From contig JBCNJP010000012.1 in the NCBI GenBank assembly GCA_039602395.1, positions 25,238,396 to 25,302,395 on the forward strand: a stretch of DNA of 64,000 nucleotides, written 5' to 3'. The position numbers were made by a program, and so were the translations under genes. The notes under the pieces were generated by a model. That model had not been told where the DNA came from. It saw nothing but the letters and a program-made list of their open reading frames with translations, and made no database searches. The DNA is from Deinandra increscens subsp. villosa. Its lineage: Eukaryota; Streptophyta; Magnoliopsida; Asterales; Asteraceae. Positions 30,841-41,659 of the stretch are shown in pieces (positions within the stretch are counted from its first letter, which is position 1; the number at the start of each line of letters is the position of its first letter).

Positions 30841-33644
30841 ATGACTACTTCCACTGAATCGCCTAAACCTAATCCAGTCCCCGAGACTGATAATCTCGAC
30901 GCAGCACCCGAAATTGAAACTTCAAAAATGGCGGCCACTTCTGAAAACCTAAAACCTGAGAAGGTTCCAACAAAACACAATCTTGACATTTCTTATTGTC
31001 TAATTTCTCAGGAAGTCCTTGATACCTTCGTTGAGGACTTTCACATTCCTTCAAATTTCCATCCCACTCTGCCTGGTTCCAAAAAACCTATTTACCCATT
31101 TCCTGAAGGTAAAATAGGGTTGTACTTTGACTTCTTTAAACAAGCAAATTACAGGATTCCTTTCACCCCGTTCCTTTTTGAAGCCCTAGAATATTTCGGG
31201 ATTCATATTGCTCAATGCAACCCACCAGGCCTGTCTATCTTAAACCACTTTGAGTTATCATGCCGAGCCCTTGGAATTATCCCCAACGTTACTCTGTTTC
31301 GTGCCTTTTATCGCTTAACCATGGGCGGAAACTGGTATACATTTGAAAAACGCCGTGAACTCAGCCCAATTTGTAGCAGCAAACCTGCCACTAATCGACT
31401 TTGGAAAAACCAATTTTTCTACCTTGACAACACATGCGTTCCATCAACCATGATCTGGCGCGATCCAAAGTTCGCTATTCGCGATGATCCCCCCAAAAAA
31501 GAAACCATCAACCAAAAGCATTTTACCCTTATAGGCAGCTTCTCATTCCCCGTTCGCAAACTTCCTGAAGAAATTCTAGTTGCTGCACAGATCAGCACGC
31601 ATTGGTCTAACCCTCACTTGCGACCTTCCTTCTTTAACGAAGGCGCTAGTGAGTTTCATATTTCATTTTCTTCTTTCTTTATTGCTTTATAACATACTAA
31701 CTTATGTTGTTATCTTTTTTGTTAGAGATGGATCTATCTGGTGTACTGAAACTGCGAGACTTCTCGTCTTTAACTTTTGAATCGCCTACCGACCATTCAG
31801 ATGCAACTCCCGCTTTGGAACCAACTGGCGCAACTTCCAGCACCACTGTTGCTACTGACAAAACACCATCGGAAACCCAAGAAACTGATTCTGCTCAAAA
31901 CCCACCTACTGTTACAACCAAGAGAAGGAAGCATATTGCCAAAGGCCATCATGAATCCCCAAAGAAGGATGAACCACTTGCGAGTAAAAGGAGCAAGAAA
32001 GAAGTACCGAGAAAAACCGAAAAAGCAGTTGATGCCAATGCACCCCCTGTAATTGTCCAAAGTGAGAAAACCGATGTTCCCCGGCGCTCTCCTCGACACA
32101 ATACTCAGAACCTCACACCCTCCGGAAATGACGACACTCCCTCTAGCGAAACACAAATGGATCGTCTGGCTGATGCTGTTTCCCCTTCTGATGATGTAAG
32201 TTTCAAATTTGAAAAATCCAAATCTTCACCTGTCAGCCCGCCCAGTTTGTCATATATGATTTCTAGTGATGACATCACTATGAATGAATACTTTGCCACA
32301 TCACCCCCAGCTACCTTAGAGATCACCGAAGAGAATCCCTCTACCACTCTCACATCCAGCCATACCATCTTACCACCCATTCATCCTAGCACTGGAACAA
32401 TCTTCCCAGCATCTCAAAGCGGCCTGTCCTCCTCCAGTATCTCAACCTTCCTTTCCTCTACCCAAAATGAAATCGAGTGGTTGAAAAGCGAATACGCACA
32501 AGTTAAAACAAGAAGAACCGCAGGATACAACCTAGGTGAACTGTTCCTTCCCAATTGGAACATAAACAACAACGATAGTTTCACAGATCCTGCAATTGCA
32601 AAAAACATGTTTTTGCACAGTTCCACCCCTAATGATGTGAAGTTCCTTCAAGGTCTTCCCCCTTCTGTTTTAGCCTCCCGCATTGCTGCTATTCAAGCTG
32701 AGAATCAGTCAATCATACCTGAGCTCTACAACCGATGGATCAGAGCTGAAAATGCCAATTTGTCTAACGAAATTGCACAAATGCAAACCCCAGCAATACA
32801 AAGCAAAATTCAGCGTCTGGAAAAGGACAAGATGGCTCTGACGAAGGCGAAAAATGATATGGCTCAAAAGAAAGTCCTGGCGGAACTTGCGTTGAATGAG
32901 ACTCGCTCAATGGTTGACATGCTAAAGAAACAACAACTTTCTCTCGAGAAAAAGAACTTAGATGCCTTGAAGGAAACCGAGTCTTTAACGCAAGAAAAGA
33001 AGTTGCTCAATGATCAATTGCAAACATCTTCTGCCGGTTAATTTTCTTTACTCTATATATTTTTACATTGTTCTTTTATTTACGTCTTACAATTTTCCCA
33101 CTAAATCCTCTTCCTTATCCTACTTTCATTACCAGAGGTTACTGGCTTGAAAGATGCGTTGATCCAACAACGCCATAAATTTGAAGAGGAAAGGAAAGCC
33201 TTGGGAAAAAAGCTTGAAGAACTGGAAGAAGAGAAGCGTACCTTACAATATGACAAATCATGGTTACTCCAGGAAGGCATTGATGCTATCGTGAAGAAGC
33301 TCTTTAAAGACCCTGACTTGGTGTCCACTGTTGGGAACATCAACAATGCGATGAACGCATGTGGAGTTAATGAAGGTTTAATCCTCGGGTTTCACTATGC
33401 AAAAACGCCAGGAACTTCCGTTGGAGCATTGAAGGAATTTGACAAGGACGCGAACAAGAAACTTCATGAAGCCACGGAGGCCTTCAAACACCTGAGCATT
33501 CCATTTCTGAAGCAGTTCCCGGACCTTCATGATGCCCCATTGGAAACTATCCAAGAAATCATTCTTGGCGACAAACTAACTCACCGTTCCGACCAACCTG
33601 AACCTGCTACCAAGTCACGCAATACACCTTCCGGTTCCACATGA
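30841..33644 (+). CDS. Antisense gene of the Gypsy element (three exons, 875 codons)
   Basis: Exons 30841-31648, 31726-33036 and 33136-33644, joined at GCTA|GTGAGT...TTGTTAG|AG and GCCG|GTTAAT...TTACCAG|AG, give one uninterrupted frame (808 + 1311 + 509 nt = 876 codons with stop). Exon 1 has the plant domain known as putative gypsy-type transposon (PF04195-like): FPEGKIGLYFDFFKQANYR, NHFELSCRALGIIP, and GNWYTFEKR. Exon 2 is Ser/Thr/Pro-rich, then charged with a predicted coiled coil (QRLEKDKMALTKAKNDMAQK). Exon 3 continues the coiled coil (EERKALGKKLEELEEEK). It runs opposite to gag-pol, and the two stop codons are about 750 bp apart. The function is unknown; antisense ORFs in the same place are known in Tat-group elements such as Grande and Retand. 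Confidence 0.8.
31649..31725 (+). other. Intron 1 of the antisense gene (77 bp)
   Basis: GT donor GTGAGT and a T-rich tract before TTGTTAG. Removing it joins phase 1 to phase 1 exactly. The unspliced frame stops at 31692. Confidence 0.75.
33037..33135 (+). other. Intron 2 of the antisense gene (99 bp)
   Basis: Donor GTTAAT, T-rich body, acceptor TTACCAG. The unspliced frame would stop at 33039-33041; splicing joins coiled-coil sequence to coiled-coil sequence in frame. Confidence 0.75.
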
Positions 33645-34391
33645 TCACCTACGGTACTCTGCTGCTTCCTTTTGTGTTTGAAAAACTTCAGTCTTTTTTT
33701 TTTTTAAACAATTCCCGCTTGCATGCGGATGAACTTACTAAGCCCGTATGTGTAGGGCAATTAACTTTGATATTTTGCACATTTTGACTTGTGGTAATCG
33801 CATGTGTTTCTTACTATAATATCTCATGTTTCTTTATTTAACTTTGCTTTAAAAAATTTATGAATGCTGCATACTTATGTGTTGATCAGACACATGAGTA
33901 CAAACTGTTTAAAGAAAAAGAACTTCAGTAGTAAAGTTAAATTCAAACCTTACTCATACACAAGTAACATTTAATTAATTTAGAACACATCCATTTTTGG
34001 AACATATCCATGTGTTGGAACATATCCAATTTTGGAACATATCCACGTTTTGGAACATATCCACTTTCGGAGCGAAACATATTCACTGCAAGTCTAATTT
34101 AGACCAAACCAATTTTGTGTAAAACATTTCCAACTTAATTCTTTGGATCATATCCTCCTTTCAAACGAAACATATTCGAATGGTTTTAATTAGAATACAT
34201 CTAACTTTGCATGAACCATATTCAAACAATTTAATCAGAACATATCCAACTATATAGAATTTTCACATTCACAAAGTTTTACTCATTGAGACATACTCAA
34301 TCTTATTTCGAAAATGACTATCATTAAACGAACTGAAAATAAAAAACAACAGCTTCGATAACCACCTCCACATCATCCTCTACTTGATTGC
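33645..34391. other. Spacer between the antisense gene and pol, with short tandem repeats
   Basis: Non-coding, convergent 3' ends on both sides. About 33980-34070 holds four or five units of TTTTGGAACATATCCA, with looser copies (GAACATATCCAA) up to 34250. Both transcripts must end in this spacer, so it may hold poly(A) signals. Confidence 0.6.
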
Positions 34392-37300
34392 TCACACATG
34401 ATACTTACGCAAGTGAATTCCATTCCACGACCTTGGCAGGACCTTTCCACTCTCATCTTCAAGTACATAAGATCCTTTTCCTAAAACCTCCACAATTTTA
34501 TATGGACCTTCCCATTGTGGTGTTAGTTTCCCTTGCTTCAGCACTCTACTTACATCATTATTTCGTAAAACCAAATCACCCTCCTTAAAATAATAAACCC
34601 TCGCATGTGCGTTATAATATTTCTCCATCGCAGTTTTGTACTTCCCTTCTCTAATAGCTGCAACTTCCCGTCTTTCCTCTAACATGTCAAGGTTTTCTCT
34701 TATCATTTCATCATTATTATCTTTCCCAGCCATCCTTTGCGTCGGAACTCCCACCTCTGCTGGAATTACTGCCTCAGAACCATACGTCAAACTGAAAGGC
34801 GTCTCCCCGTTAGCAGTTTTTGGCATTGTCCTATAGGCCCACAACACATGCGTTAGCTCGTCAACCCATCCACCTCCTGTTTTATCCAAGCGTACCTTTA
34901 TGCCTTCAACTAAACTCCTATTAACTCGCTCGACCTGCCCATTAGCCTGCGGATGCGCAACAGATGCAAAAATTTGTGTTATAGCAAGTTCTTCACACCA
35001 TTCCTTAAAGGGGTTATCAGCAAACTGTTTTCCATTATCGGAAATTATATATAAGGGTAGCCCGAATCTTGAGATGATATACTCCCACACGAACTTCTTC
35101 ACTTGTACCCCAGTAATGCTTGCAACTGCTTTAGCTTCGACCCACTTAGTAAAATAATCAACAGCCACAATTAAAAACTTAACTTTTCCCGCAGCTTCTG
35201 GAAATGGCCCAACAATGTCAATACCCCATTTCTGAAATGGCCAAGCTGATACGATTGGCACCATTTCATGCTTCGCCTTCAAACTGACCGGAGCAAATCT
35301 CTGACACTCATCACACCTTTTAATTATGTCACTAGCAAACTTATGCATATTGGGCCAATAATAACCCAACAAAATCAATTTGTTAACTATCATCCGAGGT
35401 CCCATGTGATTCCCACAGATCCCCTTGTGAACCTCATGAATCACATAAACTGCTTCATCTTCAGTCAAACATTTCAACAAAGGACCCACATACGTCTTTC
35501 TATATAATATTCCTCCTTGGATTTGGTATTGCAAAGATTTAACTTTTATCTTTCTCGCTTCTTCTTTCCCTTCCGGTAACTTCCCTGTCACCAAGTACTC
35601 GTATATTGGCGTGTACCATATTGAACCAGATATTGTCACATCTGAAACTTGCTTCTTTAATATTGAAGGCCCTTCCAGAACTTCCACTCTTATTTCCTTT
35701 CCCAAGTGCTTGAAAGATGTTGATGCCAACTTACTCAACACATCAGCTTTCTTATTTTGACTCCGAGTTATATGTATAACCTCACATTTACCGAATTCCT
35801 TCATCAAGATCTTAACCTGATCTAAATATAATGCCATTGCTGCGCTTTTAGTTTCGTAATCACCACTTATGTGCTTGACAATCAGCAACGAATCAGTACA
35901 CACTTGCACCTCGCGCGCCCCTAGCATCTTCGTCATTCTTAAACCTGTTAATCCAAAAATTTGTGAATAAAACATATCAAAACAAACTAATTAAAACAGT
36001 TTCTCTTGTCACATCTAAGCAACCTGCCAATACAGCCTCATACTCAGCCTCGTTATTTGAAACTCCAAAATTAAACCGTATAGCATAAGTCATTTCATCG
36101 CCTTCTGGGCTCACTATTAGTATTCCTGTAACTCATGATACCAAAATGATTCAAGTTTTATGAATTTTTGCCATCATATAAAAACAATAAAAGGAATAGA
36201 TGACTTCTTTTTTATGGATAAAAAAGGTAGATAAGATCATACCTGCACCCGCTCCTTCACTTCCTGTTGACCCATCTGTAAATAGTTTCCAGAGCAACAT
36301 CTTTCCTACATCCATCACATCCAATGGCTCCTGCTGACTCATAGGCATTTCAGCCAAAAAATCAGCAATCACTTGCCCTTTTACTGCAACCCTTGGTTTA
36401 AACTGTATGTCAAACTGCCCTAATTCCACGGCCCATTTGACCATTCTCCCCGACATCTCCGCTCTACGCAAAATTTGATTGATTGGACAAGCCGTTAATA
36501 CTTCCACACAATGCGCTTGAAAATACCTTCTCAATCGTCTTGCAGCCACAACCAACGCCAACACTAGCCTCTCCATAGGTACGTATCTCCTCTCATAATC
36601 TTTTAATACCTTACTCACATAGTAAATCGGCATCTGACCATGCGCTCTCTCAGCCACAAGAACCGCACTCACAGATCCTTCTGTCGCTGCTATATACATT
36701 TGCAATGTTTCTCCCACAATTGGAGCTGTTAGAGTTGGTAACATAGTTAATACTACCTTTAACTCTGCAAATGCATCTTCTGCTTCTTGAGTCCACTGAA
36801 AATTTTCCTTTCCTAAACACTCTTTCAATACTTTCATGAAAGGTAAAGACCTTTCTGCGGCTTTGGCAACAAACCTATGCAACGCAACCAACCTTCCATT
36901 CAAAACCTGAACATCCTTTACTGAAGTTGGTGATTCCATCTGCAATATTGCTTCCACTTTTTTCGGACACGCCCGAATCCCCTCATTAGACACCATCATT
37001 CCCAAAAACTTTCCGCTTTGCATGCCAAAAGAACATTTCTTTGGATTCAGTTTCATATTTATACTTCGTAACTTTGCAAATGTTTCCTCAATGTCCCTAA
37101 ACATTCCATCCTCCTCTCTACTCTTAATCACTATATCATCCACATACGCCTCTAAATTCCGTCCGACCTGATCTTGAAACGTCTTATCCATCAACCTCTG
37201 ATAAGTTGCCCCAGCGTTTTTCAGACCGAAAGGCATTTTAGTATAACAAAACAGACCTTCCCTTGTAATAAACGTGGTCTTATCCTCATCCTCCACTGCC

Positions 37301-40191
37301 ATTTGTATCTGATGATACCCTTTATATGCGTCCAAAAAACATTTCCACTTAAACCCAGTGACCGAATCAACCTTCCAATCGATCTCCGGTAGTGGGTAAC
37401 AATCTTTAGGGCACACGTTATTTACATTTTTGAAATCGATGCACATCCTCCACGACCCGTCACTCTTTTTAACTAACACGGGATTTGACACCCAATCTGA
37501 AAATTGAATTTCCCTAAGGATATTCGCTTCCAGCAACTTATCCACTTCGACCTTTACAACTTGTGCCCTTTCATCATCCATCCCTCTCTTCCTTTGCTGA
37601 TATGGCACACTTCCTGGGTACAAAGCTAATTTATGTTCCGACAGGTGCCTCGGAACGCCAGTCATATCTGAAGGTTCCCATGCAAAAACATCCACACTCT
37701 TAATCAGCAAATCATATAACTTTGCCCTCGCCACCTCTGACAATTGATCACCAATTTGCAACTGTTGATCAGGGTATTTTGAATTGATCGCCCACTTATC
37801 CTTTTTCATCATCTCCCTTCTGTCTTCTTTCTTTACTTCTGGCACCTGCACAGTGTATACCTTTAAACATGTATCAGAGGTTAAAGATGCGACCCCTGTT
37901 GGTGTTGGAAACCTTATCATCCCATGAGTTACTGATATGACAGCTCTCAACTGGCTCAACACAGGTCTCCCTAAGATTACGTTATGAGAGGATGCCGCAC
38001 TGACTACCAGAAATGTAACATCCAAAGTTCGAATCTGTTCTCCTGTTCCTATAACCATTGGCAAAGTAATTTCTCCCATGGGTTTGACCATTTCTCCCGA
38101 AAAGCCCATCAGAGGAACTTGTGACGGAACCATCTTTTGCCTTACTTCGACACCCATTTTCTGAAAACACTGCTCATACATTATATCCGCAGCACTTCCA
38201 CAATCAATATACACTCTTTTAACTTCATAATCTGCTATTGTCGCAACTACCACCACAGGTTCCTCCCTTACCATCTGCCTTAAGAGTGGAGGAAACGTAA
38301 TCTCCTGATATTGCCAATCAGCTTGTTTACTTGCTTTTCTCTGTTGTAAGCTTCCCTGCTGCAACCGCTTCCTACCTATCATATGAATTACTTTTGCCGG
38401 TTCAGCACCCACACCCTTCAAAACTTTTACCAAATGTCCCAACTTCCCAGACCGTACCGCTTTATCGATCTCCTTCTTCAATGCCCAACAAGCATCAGTT
38501 GTGTGACCCCTATCTTGATGAAAATCACAGTACTTGTCAAGATTTTTCATAGGAGCAGACTTTATTTTGGGAGGAGCCTGGAATTGCACTCGCTCGGTTG
38601 ACAAGATTTCACTTGGCGTCTTGATAAGTTCCACAAATTTATCATGTCTTGCAGGAAAATAATCACCCCTTGGCTGATTTCCAACATACCTTGCTCTAGA
38701 ACCAATAGGCCTAACCCACTTGTTCTGGAAGTAACCTCCACCTCCTCTTATTGGACCAGCATATTTTCTATTGGCCTGATCCGACTTTACATATCCTCCC
38801 CGTGGAAGTGTATTGCGATTCTCCTGCTGAATAAAACTTCCACATGCATTTTTACCACGAACATAAGCCCTAGCTTTATCCATCAACACTTCCATAGACT
38901 TTGGAAGATCCTCATGTAGCTTCTCAACCAACTGAGCGCATCTAACTCCATGACAAAAACCTGAAATACGCAACTGATCACCTGCCCCAGAAATTTTCAT
39001 ACTTTCTCTATTGAACCGGCCTATAAAATCTTCAATCGATTCTTGATCCTTACGCCGGATGTTATGCACCTCCGTTGGGTCTCTCGTACATTTTTTCTGC
39101 TGACTAAATTGCCGCAAAAATTGTCCTTTTAAATCTTCAAAACTTACAATTCCACCAACTGGAAGTGCATCGAACCAAACTCTGGCTATGCCTGTAAATG
39201 TCTGAACAAACATATGGCACCAAGTTTCTTCGGCCCAATTTTCCAACCTTGCCGCTGAATAGAACTCAAACACATGATCATCCGGATCTGTCAACCCCCC
39301 ATACTTTCCGACTGTAGAAGGCATCTTCAACTTACGAGGGAACGTTGCTTCTGCTATCCAGGAAGTAAACTTTGACTGTGACGTCATAGATTCTGGCATG
39401 TATGGAACAACCATCCCTGCATCTCATCAATACTCAAAATAATCAACCATTTACGATAATGCATGACTTATATTCACATACATCATATTACTAACTAAAA
39501 AATTGTCGTCATATACAATTTTAAACTTATGTTGAAAAATAATCAACAATTCGCTAACAAAACCTTAAAAAACTTAAGACTTAAAAAAACAATTTTACGC
39601 CCAAAACTTAGCTTATTTTCCAATAAACAACTAAAAAATCTCATAAACCATACTTAACGCTCAAAGAAATTCTAAATTGTTGGTAATAAAATGCCAACGT
39701 ATCAACATCATACCGTTCACCGGAGGTTTTGTCGTATTTGCCACGCGTACCACGTCCTTCGTCGGAGACTGATACTTACTTTTATACTTCGCCAATTGAA
39801 GCTGGATATCATTTTCTTCTTCCTCTTCGAGACGCTGTTGCTTCAAAAATAACAACAGATCCTTGTTCCTTCGCAAAAATTCTACATCAGACTCCAATAG
39901 ATCAACATCATCCAACTCCTTTACCGGCGAATCTTCAACTTTTTTCGCAGTCTTTTCCCCAAAAACCACCATATCTTGCTTATCGGCATCATTTTTTCCC
40001 CCGGATTTTAGCGTTTCATCGACATTCTTCGGATTCGAAGCTTTAGAATCCAAAAACGAAGCCGCAAATATCGACGTAGTCTTCACCGGTGAATCATCAC
40101 CGGAAAAACCTGAATTCTGTTTAAAAGAAGAAATCGACTTCATCTTTTCACTCGAAGCTGATACTGAAAAGGATTTCTCCAAATCATTCAT
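34392..40191 (-). CDS. Gypsy gag-pol polyprotein (four exons, 1768 aa)
   Basis: Exons 40191-39714, 39416-36243, 36125-36024 and 35944-34392 sum to 5307 nt, exactly 1769 codons, with matching phases at all three junctions. Product order: a charged N-terminus with a coiled coil (to about 159), gag core (about 220-330, WFDALPVGG), a Cys/His motif KYCDFHQDRGHTTDAC, protease with VYIDCGSAADIM (about 564), RT with FLDAYKGYHQI and YVDDIV (about 917), a first RNase H lacking clear acidic residues, a second RNase H (FTDGST, NNEAEYEA, CTDSLL), and integrase with H/H and CDECQ zinc residues, then GIDIVGPF, ISDNGKQF and NGQVERVNRS (D, D, E). The start ATG 40191 lies about 45 bp after the primer site. Without splicing the frame is broken into three ORFs. 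Confidence 0.85.
35945..36023 (-). other. gag-pol intron 3 (79 bp, inside the second RNase H)
   Basis: It lies between NNEAEYEAVLA and GLRMTK, which are contiguous in the family. Donor GTTGCT (weak beyond GT), acceptor GGATTAACAG. Phase is exact. Confidence 0.7.
36126..36242 (-). other. gag-pol intron 2 (117 bp, inside the second RNase H)
   Basis: It lies between the FTDGSTGSEGAGAG end and ILIVSPEGDEM. Donor GTATGATC, acceptor AGTTACAG. Without it the frame runs on for 29 residues and stops at 36151. Confidence 0.75.
39417..39713 (-). other. gag-pol intron 1 (297 bp, in gag)
   Basis: Donor GTATGATG after AAACCTCCGGTGAACG, acceptor GAGATGCAG before GATGGTTGTTCC. Splicing joins the 159-residue N-terminus to the main gag-pol frame. 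Translation could alternatively start at ATG 39414, just inside exon 2. Confidence 0.65.
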
Positions 40192-40234
40192 GATTCTAAC
40201 TCAAAACTCTATCACAAAGGATCCAGTCAACTAA

Positions 40235-40246
40235 TGGATGGCGCCA
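40235..40246 (-). other. Primer binding site of the Gypsy element
   Basis: On the minus strand, TGGCGCCATCC starts one base after the 5' LTR. The TGGCGCC core matches the tRNA-Asp-type primer used by Athila/Tat relatives; the rest departs from that tRNA, so the exact primer tRNA is uncertain. Confidence 0.65.
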
Positions 40247-40247
40247 C

Positions 40248-40578
40248 TGAAAAAGGAAAAAGTGTCACCAAGAGCACTTTTACCGCCAAATCAGGAAGGT
40301 TAAACAAAAGTGAAAGAGATCTGAGCTTAGAGAGAAAAATGGTGATTATTGATTGAGAATGTTACAAATGATCAAAGTGAAATGATACAAGTATCCCTAA
40401 TCTAAGTCTGATCTCGAGTATTTATAGGCTTCTAATTCCACTTCTCCGGCTCTTATCTCGGATCTTGACTCAGATCCTCGCCTTGCATCCACCTGTAAAA
40501 CCACTTACAATATTTTGAGGACTTAGATGTCCGATGGTCGGATATGTAGACATATCCGACAAACTCATCTACTCATCA
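40248..40578 (-). repeat. Gypsy 5' LTR
   Basis: 331 bp, read as identical to the 3' copy. On the minus strand it has TATAAATA (complement at 40419-40426), the likely promoter of gag-pol. Confidence 0.93.
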
Positions 40579-40583
40579 AGCAC

Positions 40584-41520
40584 AAACATCGATGAAATAC
40601 CAATATCAATTTCAATTTTTCATACATAGATGCACTGATCAAATTTATGATTCAAACACCCCAAATAGCAAAACAACGACTATTCAAACACCATAATTAT
40701 CAAAAAGGCACGTTATCAATAATTCAAACACCCTAAATAGCATAATATTTTTGTGAAACCATCCTAAATAACAAAATAACGATTATTTAAACAACATGAA
40801 TATCAAAACGACATATTCTTAATGATCCGAGCACCCTATATAGCATGTTTGTGAAACCATCCTAAATAGCGTAAAAGTTTTGTTTTTCACAAGAGTCAAA
40901 AAAATTCACAGCCCTAGAACCGATATTCACACAATATGAATATCAAAACGTCACATTTCAACGATTCAAACACCCTAAATAGCATAATATATTTGTGAAA
41001 CCATCCTAAATAGCATAACAGTTTCGTTTTTCACAACAATAAAAAAATTTTCACAGCCCTAGAACCAATATTAAGCATAAAAAATCCCCAAATTAACACT
41101 CATGTCATGTGTAAATAGCCACAAATTACCCAAACTGATTGAATCACTTACGAGTTTGGAATGCATTGCCTTTATCTGTAGCTCCTACCATGAGTTGATT
41201 CAAAGTTCTGTATGCAAAATCACACCAATAGAAGCTGGAGTAAAACTTTAATTGCGAGAAATGGGGAACTGATTTTAATCCTCTAAACCTAAATCGCACC
41301 ACTAGTAGCTTGATTACAACTTTAATTGAGAAAAGGGGGAACCAATTCTACGCACTAACAACGCCTCTAAACCTAAATCGCACAAAAAAAAACGCACCAA
41401 CAATGCTATAAAACTTCAACTGCGTAAACGAAATTGCACTAAAAAATAGTCAGATACTGAGATAAGCTATGAGATTTCTTGATTTCTAGATCGCGCTAGA
41501 GGATTGATCGGGTTTTCAAG
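40584..41520. other. Right flank of the Gypsy insertion, with CCCTAAATAGCA words
   Basis: It continues the pre-insertion DNA left of 30122. It is full of CACCCTAAATAGCATAA/CATCCTAAATAGC words, akin to the complement of the left-hand word. On the minus strand, 41240-41152 is an exon-like piece (WCDFAYRTLNQLM, GATDKGNAFQT) ending at a perfect donor GTAAGTG. It may be an upstream exon of the C48 gene before the Gypsy insertion separated them. Otherwise non-coding. Confidence 0.45.
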
Positions 41521-41659
41521 CCTAAGGGCTTGTTTGGGATTGCTTATTTAAGTGGATAAGCGCTTTTTATCAAAAGTGCTTATTGGCTTATGACTTTTTA
41601 AAAAGAAGTTTTTAAAAAAGTGTTTGTATTTGCTTATTTAAGTGGATAAGTGTTTCAAT

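Larger units (their letters stand above)
30123..40578 (-). mobile_element. Complete, very young Ty3/Gypsy element (Tat type) with antisense gene
   Basis: 10,456 bp, with 331-bp LTRs at both ends that I read as identical, and 5-bp TSD AGCAC (30118-30122 and 40579-40583). Oriented on the minus strand it has: 5' LTR (40248-40578), TGGCGCC-type primer site, gag-pol with protease, RT, a first degenerate RNase H, a second RNase H and integrase, a spacer, an antisense gene, a purine tract, and the 3' LTR. The second RNase H and the antisense ORF point to the Tat/Retand/Grande group. No stop interrupts gag-pol if three introns are removed, so this copy may be able to move. Confidence 0.9.

Noticed and set aside
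31797..32380. Minus-strand frames opposite the antisense gene
   Set aside because: No splice or domain support; the plus-strand reading gives a spliced frame with a recognised domain.
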